Below are positions 1 to 12,168 of a stretch of 64,000 nt of DNA, in pieces. The stretch lies in the NCBI RefSeq assembly GCF_000264455.2, contig NC_017956.1, positions 1 to 64,000 on the forward strand, read 5' to 3'. The stretch's first letter is position 1. Each line of letters opens with the position of its first letter. A program made the position numbers and the translations under genes. Source of the DNA: Tistrella mobilis KA081020-065. GTDB taxonomy: Bacteria; Pseudomonadota; Alphaproteobacteria; Tistrellales; Tistrellaceae. The notes below the pieces were generated by a model, which was not told the DNA's origin, did no database searches, and saw nothing but the letters and a program-made list of their open reading frames with translations.

Positions 1-1578
1 ATGAAGCCGGACGACCCCCGCCAACTCCGACTGCCGCTGCCCATGACCTCGGTTTCCGATCCTGCTGACTTCGCCGAATATGAGGCACAATGGGCCCGTG
101 TGCGCGACTCGCTCCGTACCGAGTTCGGTGATGCCGCCTTCTATTCCTGGTTGAAGCCGCTGGCTCTCGCTTCGGTCGCCGATGGCCGGGTGACGATCCA
201 GGTGCCGACCCGCTTCATGCGCGACTGGGTGGTGTCGCATTATGCCGACCGCATCCGCGTGCTGTGGTCATGGGAGAATCCGGCGGTGCGCCGGGTCGAC
301 ATCGCCGTGGCCGGCGTGAAACCCGCGGCCGCGGAGGCGCCGGCACAGCCGGCCCCCCGGCCTGCCGAGGTGGTGGATCTGCCGCCGGTGCCGATGGCCG
401 CGCCGGCGCCCATGACCTCCAGATCCGCTGTCGCCGTTGCCCCGGCCCGGGCTGCGGCACCGCGTGCCGCCACGGCGGCGGCGCCTGCGATCGTCATCGC
501 CGACGGCGATGCCGAGGCGGAAGCGGGCAGCCGTGCGGCGGAGCGGATCGATCAGTGGTCGGCCGGACTGGACCCGCGCTTCACCTTCGACAATTTTGTC
601 TGCGGCAAGCCTAACGAACTGGCCCATGCGGCGGCGCTTCGCGTCGCCGAAAGCGAAACGGTGCAGTTCAACCCGCTGTTCCTCTATGGCGGCGTCGGCC
701 TGGGCAAGACCCATCTCATGCATGCCATCGCCTGGCATATCCGTGGCCGCAATCCGCGGCGCAAGGTCGTCTACATGTCGGCCGAAAAGTTCATGTACGA
801 GTTCATCCGGGCGCTGCGCTACAAGGACACCATGGCGTTCAAGGAGCAGTTCCGCTCCGTGGACGTGCTGATGATCGACGACGTGCAGTTCATCAGCGGC
901 AAGGACTCGACCCAGGAGGAGTTCTTCCACACCTTCAATGCGCTGGTCGACCAGAACCGTCAGATCGTGGTCTCGGGCGACCGCTCGCCGTCCGATCTGG
1001 ATGGCATGGAGGAGCGGCTCCGTTCCCGCCTCGGCTGGGGCATGGTCGCCGACATCCATCCCACCACCTATGAACTACGCCTCGGCATCCTGCAGCAGAA
1101 GGCGGATCAGCTTGGGGCGGCGGTACCGGTGAAGGTGCTGGAATTCCTGGCCCATAAGATCGCCTCCAATGTTCGCGAACTGGAGGGTGCCCTCAACCGC
1201 GTTGTGGCGCATGCGACCCTGGTCGGCCGGGCGATCACGCTGGAGACCACCCAGGAGGTGCTGCAGGATCTGCTGCGCGCCAATGAGCGCCGGCTGACGA
1301 TCGAGGACATCCAGAAGCGGGTGGCCGAGCATTTCAATATCCGCACCTCGGACATGCATTCCGCCCGGCGGTCGCGTGCGATCGCGCGGCCGCGGCAGGT
1401 GGCGATGTATCTGGCCAAGCAGCTCACCCAGTCCAGCCTGCCCGAGATCGGTCGCAAATTCGGCGGCCGCGACCATACCACCGTGATGCACGCGGTCAAA
1501 AAAGTGGAGGAACTGGCCGCTCAGGACGCCGGTTTCTCCGACGATATCGAGCTGCTGCGCCGGATGCTGGAGAGCTGA
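1..1578 (+). CDS. dnaA: Chromosomal replication initiator protein DnaA
   Basis: This ATPase binds DnaA boxes at the origin, melts it and loads the replicative helicase; it acts in the cytoplasm on the chromosome. The 525-residue protein has the family layout: an N-terminal domain I (about residues 25-95), a long Ala/Pro-rich linker (about 105-180), an AAA+ domain with Walker [10 protein letters not shown] near residue 230 and Walker [10 protein letters not shown] near 290, and a C-terminal DNA-binding domain IV ending in the signature DHTTVMHAV near 491. It is somewhat longer than the E. coli protein because of the linker. It is followed by dnaN, recF and gyrB in the classical order. The ATG is the first base of the window, so upstream signals and an earlier start cannot be assessed. 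Identity is very secure. Confidence 0.98.
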   Translation: MKPDDPRQLRLPLPMTSVSDPADFAEYEAQWARVRDSLRTEFGDAAFYSWLKPLALASVADGRVTIQVPTRFMRDWVVSHYADRIRVLWSWENPAVRRVDIAVAGVKPAAAEAPAQPAPRPAEVVDLPPVPMAAPAPMTSRSAVAVAPARAAAPRAATAAAPAIVIADGDAEAEAGSRAAERIDQWSAGLDPRFTFDNFVCGKPNELAHAAALRVAESETVQFNPLFLYGGVGLGKTHLMHAIAWHIRGRNPRRKVVYMSAEKFMYEFIRALRYKDTMAFKEQFRSVDVLMIDDVQFISGKDSTQEEFFHTFNALVDQNRQIVVSGDRSPSDLDGMEERLRSRLGWGMVADIHPTTYELRLGILQQKADQLGAAVPVKVLEFLAHKIASNVRELEGALNRVVAHATLVGRAITLETTQEVLQDLLRANERRLTIEDIQKRVAEHFNIRTSDMHSARRSRAIARPRQVAMYLAKQLTQSSLPEIGRKFGGRDHTTVMHAVKKVEELAAQDAGFSDDIELLRRMLES

Positions 1579-1641
1579 GCCGGCGGCATCCGCGCTGCCC
1601 TCTCCGTGTGGTCCGCATCCCGGTGACACCTGCCGTTACAC

Positions 1642-1688
1642 TGGCTTCGCGCGCGCGCGGGCGGTATACTCCTAGCCCCTGACGGGGC
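1642..1688 (+). promoter_or_regulatory. Candidate dnaN promoter with start-site hairpin
   Basis: The dnaA-dnaN gap holds a TATACT hexamer at 1665-1670, a good -10, but the sequence 17 bases upstream is only a weak -35. A short perfect hairpin, GCCCC-TGAC-GGGGC, follows at 1675-1688, where the transcript would begin. The alternating CG run just upstream is also notable. The promoter call is tentative because dnaN may be co-transcribed with dnaA. Confidence 0.3.
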
Positions 1689-1785
1689 CAGAGTCCGGAA
1701 CCGTCTCCGGGGGTCGTCACCGCCCTCTCAGATCTGCCGGCCGGGCATGCCCCAAGCCGATCGACAGCCCTCACCGGGAGCGCAC

Positions 1786-2907
1786 ATGAAGCTGACCATC
1801 GAACGCGCCGCCCTGCTCCGCGCGCTGACCCACGTGCAGAGCGTCGTCGAGCGCCGCAACACGATTCCGATCCTGGCCAATGTGCAGGTCGAGGCGGAAG
1901 CCTCGGGCCGGCTGCGCCTGACCGCCACCGATCTGGATCTGTCGGTGGTGGAGGATGTGCCGGCGACGGTGGGACAGCCGGGGCGGACCACGGTGCCGGC
2001 GCACACCCTGCACGACATCGTCCGCAAGCTGCCCGACGGCGCCGAGGTCGAACTGGCGCTGGATGCCGCCAAGGGCCAGGTGAAGCTGACCGCCGGTCGC
2101 TATGCGTCGGCGCTGTCGGTGTTGCCGGCCGAGGATTTTCCCGAGATCGCCGAGGGCAACCTGCCCTTCGCCTTCTCGCTGCCGGCCGATGAGCTGAAGC
2201 GGCTGATCGACAAGACCCGCTTCGCCATCTCGACCGAAGAGACCCGCTATTACCTGAACGGCATCTATCTGCATGTGGCCGAGGGGCCGGATGGCCGGCG
2301 GCTGCGTGCGGTCGCGACCGATGGCCATCGTCTGGCCCGCGTCGAGGCGGATGTGCCCGAGGGGGCCGCCGGCATGCCCGGCGTGATCGTGCCCCGCAAG
2401 GCGGTCGGCGAGCTGCGCAAGCTGGTCGACGAGGTCGATGCCGAGGTGTCGGTGGCCCTGTCGGAAACCAAGATCCGTTTCGTCTTCGGCGACGTGGTCC
2501 TGGTCTCGAAGCTGATCGACGGCTCGTTCCCGGATTACGAGCGGGTGATCCCGGCCGGCAACGACAAGATGGTGCGGATCGACTGCAAGCCCTTCGCGGC
2601 CGCAGTGGATCGTGTCGCCACGATTTCGAGCGAGAAGTCGCGCGCCGTGCGGTTCTCGCTCACCGACGGCCGGCTCGATCTTGCCGTGACCAGCCCGGAT
2701 AACGGCTCGGCGAGCGAAGAGCTGACGGTCGACTACGAAGGCCAGCACATCGATATCGGCTTCAATTCGCGCTATGTGCTCGATGTGGCCGGCCAGATCG
2801 ACGGCGATCTGATGGAGCTGGCGATCGCTGACGGGGCCTCGCCGGTGGTGATCCGCGATACGGCGGATGCCGGTGCGCTCTATGTGCTGATGCCGATGCG
2901 GATTTGA
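1786..2907 (+). CDS. dnaN: DNA polymerase III sliding clamp, beta subunit
   Basis: The protein forms the dimeric ring clamp that tethers DNA polymerase III and repair polymerases to DNA. It begins MKLTIERAALLRAL and ends YVLMPMRI, both typical of the family, and its 373 residues match the usual length for three repeated clamp domains. The internal SAEDFPE-like segment (LPAEDFPEIAEG) and the LIDGSFPDYERVIP segment are family hallmarks. The ATG at 1786 is preferred over an in-frame ATG 39 bases upstream because it gives the canonical N-terminus and follows a GGGAG ribosome site. It lies between dnaA and recF, and its stop codon is close to the recF start. Confidence 0.98.
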   Translation: MKLTIERAALLRALTHVQSVVERRNTIPILANVQVEAEASGRLRLTATDLDLSVVEDVPATVGQPGRTTVPAHTLHDIVRKLPDGAEVELALDAAKGQVKLTAGRYASALSVLPAEDFPEIAEGNLPFAFSLPADELKRLIDKTRFAISTEETRYYLNGIYLHVAEGPDGRRLRAVATDGHRLARVEADVPEGAAGMPGVIVPRKAVGELRKLVDEVDAEVSVALSETKIRFVFGDVVLVSKLIDGSFPDYERVIPAGNDKMVRIDCKPFAAAVDRVATISSEKSRAVRFSLTDGRLDLAVTSPDNGSASEELTVDYEGQHIDIGFNSRYVLDVAGQIDGDLMELAIADGASPVVIRDTADAGALYVLMPMRI

Positions 2908-2972
2908 TCACGCTCGACCCCACCGATTTCCCGGAGCCCACCGCCGGCGCTGCGTCTCTGCGGCCGGGGGTG

Positions 2973-6687
<3,715 letters not shown>

Positions 6688-6771
6688 AGCGCCGTATCTT
6701 GCTTCGCCTCCATTGCCTCCTCGCCCGGATTGCTCCTATATTTCAGAGTGATCCGGGCAAAAGAGGTCGGG

Positions 6772-6981
6772 ATGAGCGTCAAACTGAATCTGATCCTGTC
6801 GGACGACCTCGGCCGCGAAATCGATCAGGCGGCAAGGGAGAGCGAGACCGACCGGAGTGAAATTTTCCGGAAGGCGCTCCAGCTGTATCTGGCAGCCCGG
6901 GAGGGCAAGCGGCGCGGATTAAAGCTCGGGCTCATTGAACCCGGATCTGAGCGCGTCGAGACCGAGATCGTCGGATTGTGA
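6772..6981 (+). CDS. Small ribbon-helix-helix-type protein
   Basis: This 69-residue protein has the length and pattern of a ribbon-helix-helix DNA-binding protein. A short hydrophobic strand (VKLNLILSDDL) is followed by two predicted helices (REIDQAARESETDRSEIFRKAL, then the basic AAREGKRRG), as in CopG/Arc-like regulators. The ATG at 6772 is preceded by AGAGG; an in-frame ATG 42 bases upstream lacks a good site. The stop overlaps the GTG start of the next gene by four bases, so the two are translationally coupled. The role is not known: it may repress its own operon or act as an antitoxin-like partner, but the downstream protein does not look like a known toxin. Confidence 0.75.
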   Translation: MSVKLNLILSDDLGREIDQAARESETDRSEIFRKALQLYLAAREGKRRGLKLGLIEPGSERVETEIVGL

Positions 6982-7244
6982 ACACGATTGATCTCGATCG
7001 TCCTCCGTCGGGGCACAGGCTCGACGTGAAGATTTCTCCTGACGAAGCGGCCGGTGAGCGCCAGGTGCGTCTGTTCAAGGACGTCACCCTGTTTTTGATG
7101 GCCGCAGGCTTCGTCATTCTCATCATCGTCTTTTGCTTTTTGACGGTGACGTCGGTTGCTGCGTCTGTCGATGAGAAGAAGTGGGCGATGTCGGTTCTTT
7201 CTGCCGCAGCAGCCGGGTTGATCGGTTATCTGATTCGCAAATGA
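6978..7244 (+). CDS. Small two-helix membrane protein of unknown function
   Basis: The 88-residue protein starts at a GTG that overlaps the stop of the ribbon-helix-helix gene (GTGA). It has a polar N-terminus of about 35 residues, a strongly hydrophobic helix (about 38-62, FLMAAGFVILIIVFCFL) and a second shorter hydrophobic stretch (about 70-86, MSVLSAAAAGLIGYLI) ending in RK. This predicts two membrane segments with a cytoplasmic N-terminus. No enzyme motif is visible. Its coupling to a putative DNA-binding protein suggests a two-gene unit, but no function should be assumed. Confidence 0.7.
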   Translation: MNTIDLDRPPSGHRLDVKISPDEAAGERQVRLFKDVTLFLMAAGFVILIIVFCFLTVTSVAASVDEKKWAMSVLSAAAAGLIGYLIRK

Positions 7245-7277
7245 GGCGGGCCGCGGGTGCGGAGCTGCTCACCTGCG

Positions 7278-8093
7278 TCAATCGAACCGGAACGCCGAAA
7301 CCGTCGTCTCCATCACCCGGTCGGAAAAGATCTTCCGGCCCCGCCCTTCGGGTGCTGCACCCGCGGTGACCATGAGCGGGATCAGGTGCTCTTCCGCCCG
7401 GGGCGGGTGGCAGAGCCGTGCCGCCGGGGCATCCGCCCACTCCGTCAGCAACTTATGGCGGGTGGCGGGGGCCGCCTCCACCGCACCGGTCAGCCAGGCG
7501 TCGAAGCTGTCGGAGACGGGCCCGAAGCGGGGATCGCCATAGCCGCGCATGTTGTGGAAGCTCATGCCGCTGCCCAGGATCAGCACACCCTCGTCACGCA
7601 AGGCGGCAAGGGCGACACCGGCGGCGAGATGGCTGGCCGGATCCAGATCATTGCGGATCGACAGCTGAACCACCGGCAGGTCGGCATCGGGGGCCGCGAG
7701 CAGCAGCGGGATGAACATGCCGTGATCGAAGCCGCGCGCAGGGTCGACCCGGGCCGCGAGGCCGGCTGCCCCAAGCAGGTCGACCACCCGGGCGGCGAGC
7801 GCGGGATCGCCGGGCGCCGGATAGCGCAGCTGGTAGGTATGTGGCGGAAACCCGTAATAGTCGTAGATCAGCTCCGGCGCCGCGGCACCGGTGACGGCAA
7901 AATCATCGGTCATCCAGTGGGCTGAGACCATCAGGATCGCCCGCGGTCGCACCGCAAGCCCCCGGATCAGCCCGCGCAGAAAATCGCCCATGCGGGTCCA
8001 GGTGTCGCGGGGCGTCCAGTCCATGAAGAAGCAGGGGCCGCCGCCATGGGGGATGTAGATCGCGGGCATGGGCGCGGTCGCGGCCTGGCTCAT
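7278..8093 (-). CDS. Class III extradiol-type dioxygenase, DODA family
   Basis: The 271-residue protein resembles the DOPA-4,5-dioxygenase-like branch of LigB-type class III extradiol ring-cleavage dioxygenases. These are non-haem metal enzymes that open catechol-type rings, although many bacterial members have no proven substrate. Visible ligand candidates are the His in YIPHGGGP near the N-terminus, the His in MVSAHWMTDD, and the His in FDHGMFIPL. The GSGMSFHNMRGY segment is also typical. It is convergent with the small membrane-protein gene and divergent from the penicillin-binding protein gene. The start ATG at 8093 gives the canonical N-terminus. Confidence 0.9.
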   Translation of the reverse strand: MSQAATAPMPAIYIPHGGGPCFFMDWTPRDTWTRMGDFLRGLIRGLAVRPRAILMVSAHWMTDDFAVTGAAAPELIYDYYGFPPHTYQLRYPAPGDPALAARVVDLLGAAGLAARVDPARGFDHGMFIPLLLAAPDADLPVVQLSIRNDLDPASHLAAGVALAALRDEGVLILGSGMSFHNMRGYGDPRFGPVSDSFDAWLTGAVEAAPATRHKLLTEWADAPAARLCHPPRAEEHLIPLMVTAGAAPEGRGRKIFSDRVMETTVSAFRFD

Positions 8094-8200
8094 GGGGGCG
8101 TCCTCCGGCTGGGGTTCAATGCCGAGTATGCGTCCACCGGCTGATCCGGCAAAGTCGCATGAAGGTCACGACCTGGAACAGGCCGTTCCACGTAGTGTCC

Positions 8201-8262
8201 CGAGCTGGTATTCCCGTTCCGTTCAGAGACCTGTCGTTCATGCGCCGAGCTGCCATTCCCGT
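8201..8262. repeat. Pair of 17-bp direct repeats in a divergent promoter region
   Basis: Two copies of CGAGCTG-NN-ATTCCCGT lie 45 bases apart (8201-8217 and 8246-8262), differing only at the two central positions. They sit in the gap between the dioxygenase gene (minus strand) and the penicillin-binding protein gene (plus strand). They could be regulator-binding sites or a small local duplication. If the penicillin-binding protein starts upstream at 8159 they would be inside its coding region. Confidence 0.4.
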
Positions 8263-8323
8263 CCGTCGTGATCCCGTGCTGTCATCGGCTGCCGAGACCC
8301 CGGCCGGGGATGGCCCGCTTCTG

Positions 8324-10417
8324 ATGGCCGAGCGTCGCACATCGGGTGGTGGCGCCAGGGCATCGGGCAGTGGCGGCGGTGGCGGGCGCCGTGGCGCGGG
8401 CAGGGGGGGAACCGGTGGCGGGGGCAGCCGGCCGCCGCGGCGCTGGTTCCGCCGGGCAGGCATTGCGCTCGGCGTGGTTGCCCTGATTTTCGCCGGCTAT
8501 ATCGCCTGGGTGCTGCGGGACCTGCCCTCGCTCGACGAGCTGAACAAGCCTGCGGCGGAGCCGGGTATCACCGTGCTGGCCCGCGACGGAACCGCGATCG
8601 CCGTCTATGGCCGGTTGACCGGCCGCCAGATCACGGTCAACGATCTGCCGCCGGCCCTGGTCGAGGCTGTGCTGTCGACCGAAGACCGGCGGTTCTACGA
8701 CCACCCCGGCATCGACATCTTCGGCATCGGCCGCGCGGTCTATGCCAATCTTTCGGCCGGCCGGGTGGTGCAGGGCGGCAGCACCATCACCCAGCAGCTG
8801 GCCAAGATGCTGTTTCTGACTCCGGAACGCTCTTTCGAGCGCAAGCTGCGCGAAGCGGTGATGGCGCTCCGCCTGGAAGCGGTCTACGACAAGAACGAGA
8901 TCCTGGCCCGCTATCTGAACCGCGCCTATTTCGGCGCCGGGGCCTATGGCATCGATGCGGCGGCCCGGCGCTATTTCGACAAGCCGGTCGAGGAGCTTGA
9001 TGTCGGCCAGTCGGCGATGCTCGCGGGCCTCCTGCAGGCGCCGTCGGCCTATGCGCCGACATCGGCGGCCGAGCGGGCCGAGCGGCGGATGAGGGCGGTG
9101 GTCCAGAACCTGGTCGATGTCGGCTATCTGACGCCGGAGGCGGCGAAAGAGGTGCGGGTGCCGAAGCTTGCCCCCTCGGCCCGGGCGACGGTGGGGGCCA
9201 CCAACCGGCGCTGGTTCGCCGATTGGGTGCTGGACCAGCTTTCGGCCCATCTGGAGCCCACCACCCGCGACATCGTGGTCCGCACCAGCCTGGATGCGGA
9301 GTTGCAGAGTGCGGCCGAATCGGCCGTGAGCGAGGTTCTGGCCGCCGACGGACCGAAGCTTAAGGCCGGCCAGGGGGCCTTTGTGGCGGTGGCGCCCGAT
9401 GGCGGCGTGCTCGCGATGGTCGGTGGCCGGGACTATCGTGCCAGCCAGTTCAACCGGGCGACCCAGGCCTGGCGCCAGCCCGGATCGACCTTCAAGCTGT
9501 TCGCCTTTCTGGCGGCGCTGGAGGCGGGCTGGGAGCCGAACACTCTGGTGCTGGATGCACCGGTGACGGTGGATGGCTGGTCGCCAGCGAATTTCGAGCC
9601 GGACTATGCGGGCGAGGTGCCCCTGGTCCAGGCGGCCGTGCGCTCGCTCAACACTGCGACCGTGCGGGTGGCGGAAGAGGTCGGGCGCGACCGGGTGATC
9701 GCGACCGCCCGCCGTCTGGGCCTGTCGGGCGACCTGCCGCGGGTCCCGAGCGTGACCCTGGGGACGGGGTCGGAGAACCTGCTGGAGATGACGGCGGCCT
9801 ATGCGGCGCTAGCCAATCAGGGGCGCCCGGTTCAGCCCTGGGCGATCGAGGAGGTGCGGGCAGCCGACGGAACCGTGCTCTATCAGCGCGCCGCGCCGGA
9901 ACCGGCCGAACCGGTGCTGTCTGCCCATACGGTCCAGGCGATCAACGCCATGCTGGTCAAGGCGGTGGAGACCGGCACCGGCCGTGCCGCGCAGCTGCGC
10001 GGCGCCGTGATCGCGGGTAAGACCGGCACGACCCAGGATTACCGCGATGCCTGGTTCATCGGCTATACCGGCGCGGTCGCGGCGGGGGTCTGGGTCGGCA
10101 ATGACGATGATGCGCCGATGCGCGGCGTAACCGGCGGCCGGTTGCCGGCCAAGATCTGGGCACGCGCGATGTCGGAAGGGGGCGGCCGGATGATGCTGGT
10201 ACCGCCGCCGGTCCTGGAGATCAATGCGCCGGCGCCGGTGGTGCCCCCGTCGGACGACCCGCTCTCGCGCCTGCTGCGCGGCCTGTTCGGCGAGGAGAGT
10301 GCCGCCCCTGCCCGGCCCGGGCAGCCGTCGGCGCAGCAGCCGGCGCGCCCGGCACCCTCTCAGCCCTCGCGTCTGTCCAATCCGCCGGCCTATCCCGGAG
10401 AGCGCTTCGACCGCTGA
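8324..10417 (+). CDS. Bifunctional penicillin-binding protein 1A-type (class A PBP)
   Basis: The protein polymerises glycan strands and crosslinks peptides of peptidoglycan at the outer face of the inner membrane. After a Gly/Arg-rich cytoplasmic tail it has one membrane segment (IALGVVALIFAGYIAWVL). A family 51 transglycosylase domain follows with the catalytic-Glu motif EDRRFYDHPG, GGSTITQQLAK and the ILARYLNRAYFG segment. The transpeptidase domain has SxxK as STFK (about residue 388), SLN, and KTGT (about 566). The C-terminus is a Pro/Ala-rich tail. The ATG at 8324 is chosen because it begins the basic cytoplasmic tail; in-frame starts at 8159 and 8240 would add unconserved residues. Confidence 0.93.
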   Translation: MAERRTSGGGARASGSGGGGGRRGAGRGGTGGGGSRPPRRWFRRAGIALGVVALIFAGYIAWVLRDLPSLDELNKPAAEPGITVLARDGTAIAVYGRLTGRQITVNDLPPALVEAVLSTEDRRFYDHPGIDIFGIGRAVYANLSAGRVVQGGSTITQQLAKMLFLTPERSFERKLREAVMALRLEAVYDKNEILARYLNRAYFGAGAYGIDAAARRYFDKPVEELDVGQSAMLAGLLQAPSAYAPTSAAERAERRMRAVVQNLVDVGYLTPEAAKEVRVPKLAPSARATVGATNRRWFADWVLDQLSAHLEPTTRDIVVRTSLDAELQSAAESAVSEVLAADGPKLKAGQGAFVAVAPDGGVLAMVGGRDYRASQFNRATQAWRQPGSTFKLFAFLAALEAGWEPNTLVLDAPVTVDGWSPANFEPDYAGEVPLVQAAVRSLNTATVRVAEEVGRDRVIATARRLGLSGDLPRVPSVTLGTGSENLLEMTAAYAALANQGRPVQPWAIEEVRAADGTVLYQRAAPEPAEPVLSAHTVQAINAMLVKAVETGTGRAAQLRGAVIAGKTGTTQDYRDAWFIGYTGAVAAGVWVGNDDDAPMRGVTGGRLPAKIWARAMSEGGGRMMLVPPPVLEINAPAPVVPPSDDPLSRLLRGLFGEESAAPARPGQPSAQQPARPAPSQPSRLSNPPAYPGERFDR

Positions 10418-10428
10418 CAGCCCGCGGT

Positions 10429-11649
10429 TCAGACCGACCGGTTGGGCCGGTGGACCAGCAGCCGGTTGGCGGTGAGCGCGATGGCGGCGAGCACCAGGAT
10501 GGTGCCGGCGATCGGGATCGGCGTGCCGTCGGCAAGCGGTGCCGTGGCCGCCGCGACGATGCCGCCCGTGGTCATCTGGGTGCTGCCGATCAGTGCACTG
10601 GCGGTACCGGCCATATGGGGATAGGGCAGGATGGCCGCGGTAAAGGCCTGGGGCAGGGCGAAGCCGGCACCGGCGAGCAGGAAGGCGGCGCCGGCCGTGA
10701 CACCGAGGGCGGTGTCGGTGCCGGTCAATGTCTGGGCCAGCATGACCAGGCCGCCGGTGGCCATCAGGCAGAGCCCGATGGTCAGCAGGCGCAGCGAGCC
10801 GAGCCGCATGACCAGCCGCCCGCCGATGCCCGCGCCCGCCACATAGCCGGCGACCGCCAGCCCGAAATACAGACCGAAACGTTCGGGCCGGATGCCGTAG
10901 CCCTCGATCAGCAGCACCGAGGAATTCGACACCCAGGCGAAAAGGGCGCCGAAGGCCGAACAGGTGCAGATGCCGAGACCGACGAAGCGCCGGTCGTGGA
11001 GCAACTCGCCCATCGCTCTCAGGATCGCGACCGGCCGGATCCGGCTGAGATCGCGATTGGTGATCGGCTCCGGCAGGATGGTGACCGCGCTTGCGATCAG
11101 CAGGATGCCGATCACACCGAGGGCGGCGAAATTGCCGCGCCAGCCGAACAGCACCTCGATCTGACCGCCGATCATCGGCGCCACCATGGGGGCGAGTGCG
11201 GTCGCCGAGGTGATCGAGGCGAAGACCGATCCTGCGCGTTCGGGCGGAAACAGATCGCGGACCAGGGCGCGGCCGATCACGGCCCCGGCACAGGCGCCGG
11301 CCCCCTGCAGCACCCGGGCCATGACCAGCTGGTCGATGGTCGCGGAATAGAGACAGAGAACCGAAGCCACCACCTGCACCGCCATGCCGGCGATCAGCAC
11401 CGGCCGGCGGCCCAGCGCATCCGAGACGGGGCCATAGACCAGCTGGGCAAGGGCCAGCCCCCACATATAGCCGGTCAGGGTCAGCTGCGCGGTTGCGGCA
11501 TCCGCGCCCAGATCCCGCCCCATCGTCGGCAGCGAGGGAAGATAAAGATCGGTCGAGAGCGGCCCGAGGGCGGTCAGCGCGATCAGAACCAGGGTGATAC
11601 CGCGGCTGGGGGCGGCACCGCGGCCGGGGCCGGAGGTGGGGAAGGACAT
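10429..11649 (-). CDS. Bcr/CflA-family drug-resistance MFS exporter
   Basis: This is a 12-helix major facilitator of the Bcr/CflA branch, which pumps drugs or small metabolites out using the proton gradient. The N-terminal helix LIALTALGPLSTDLYLPSLP with its Asp is diagnostic for this branch. The loop motif GPVSDALGRRPVLI matches the MFS GxxxDxxGRRxx signature between helices 2 and 3. Hydrophobic segments continue to the C-terminus. The ATG at 11649 is preferred over one 120 bases upstream, which would add a charged, unconserved stretch. It is convergent with the penicillin-binding protein gene. A GTCTC-N7-GAGAC palindrome about 100 bases upstream may control it. Confidence 0.92.
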   Translation of the reverse strand: MSFPTSGPGRGAAPSRGITLVLIALTALGPLSTDLYLPSLPTMGRDLGADAATAQLTLTGYMWGLALAQLVYGPVSDALGRRPVLIAGMAVQVVASVLCLYSATIDQLVMARVLQGAGACAGAVIGRALVRDLFPPERAGSVFASITSATALAPMVAPMIGGQIEVLFGWRGNFAALGVIGILLIASAVTILPEPITNRDLSRIRPVAILRAMGELLHDRRFVGLGICTCSAFGALFAWVSNSSVLLIEGYGIRPERFGLYFGLAVAGYVAGAGIGGRLVMRLGSLRLLTIGLCLMATGGLVMLAQTLTGTDTALGVTAGAAFLLAGAGFALPQAFTAAILPYPHMAGTASALIGSTQMTTGGIVAAATAPLADGTPIPIAGTILVLAAIALTANRLLVHRPNRSV

Positions 11650-11750
11650 TGCGGCGATGCCGATCGGAAGCGCGTGGAGACCTGCCAGCTTATAGGCCGT
11701 CGGGCGGTGCCGGCCAAGGGGGACGCCTCGATCGCCAGGATCGTCATAGA

Positions 11751-11767
11751 GTCTCGCTTTGTGAGAC
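11751..11767. promoter_or_regulatory. Palindromic operator GTCTC-N7-GAGAC upstream of the MFS exporter
   Basis: The 17 bases read GTCTCGCTTTGTGAGAC, with perfect 5-bp arms. It lies about 100 bases upstream of the minus-strand exporter gene. Two closely similar sites occur before the amidohydrolase gene at 15586-15602 and 15749-15765, so a common regulator is likely. The regulator is not identified. Confidence 0.55.
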
Positions 11768-11847
11768 ACATTTCACCGGACAGGATTTCACGTCTTAGCC
11801 TGAAGAATACTCATGCATGACATGCGGAGCTCTGATGCCAGAATAAT

Positions 11848-11862
11848 GTCAGCAGTGCTGAC
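11848..11862. promoter_or_regulatory. Perfect 15-bp palindrome
   Basis: GTCAGCA-G-TGCTGAC is a perfect 7-1-7 inverted repeat in the 519-base gap between the MFS exporter and the citrate synthase gene. The surrounding sequence is less GC-rich than the genes. It may be a regulator-binding site for either divergent gene. The rest of that gap holds the GTCTC palindrome on the exporter side and the citrate synthase promoter on the other side. Confidence 0.4.
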
Positions 11863-11994
11863 GTGTCTGTCCGGAAATAAGAGCGAAATTACAGTAGGTT
11901 GTGGAATATAAGCGGGACCACGGCCATTCGGGGCCGCCTGGGACAGGTTGTTGCGTGATGAGCGTGTCCGTCATTCTATGGTGACATGTTGTTC

Positions 11995-12007
11995 CGCGAT
12001 AATCGCG
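11995..12007. promoter_or_regulatory. Palindrome just upstream of the citrate synthase -35
   Basis: CGCGAT-A-ATCGCG is a perfect 6-1-6 inverted repeat ending six bases before the TTGACG -35 hexamer of the citrate synthase promoter. That position fits an activator or repressor site acting on this promoter. Confidence 0.45.
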
Positions 12008-12013
12008 AATAAA

Positions 12014-12042
12014 TTGACGGACCGCTGCCTGCGGAGTTATAT
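12014..12042 (+). promoter_or_regulatory. Sigma70-type promoter of the citrate synthase gene
   Basis: TTGACG at 12014-12019 and TTATAT at 12037-12042 are separated by exactly 17 bases, a near-consensus arrangement that stands out in this GC-rich sequence. Transcription would start near 12049, giving a 5' leader of about 120 bases. That leader is very GC-rich, with several complementary G/C runs. Confidence 0.7.
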
Positions 12043-12168
12043 CTCCCCCACATGTTGAGGCCCGGACGCAGGGGCCCCCCGGAAATCCGACGTCCGCCCC
12101 AGCGGGCGGCGCCGGCAGCGAGGGACTCCGCCGACGGAGCGCGCCCCGTAGCTGGAGAGGATTTGAGC

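Noticed and set aside
1579-1785. Chromosome origin (oriC) between dnaA and dnaN
   Set aside because: No TTATCCACA-type DnaA boxes or AT-rich unwinding element is visible there; the region is GC-rich.
12052-12168. N-terminal extension of citrate synthase
   Set aside because: It starts at the predicted transcription start, is Arg/Pro-rich and has no ribosome site; GGAGAGG supports GTG at 12169.
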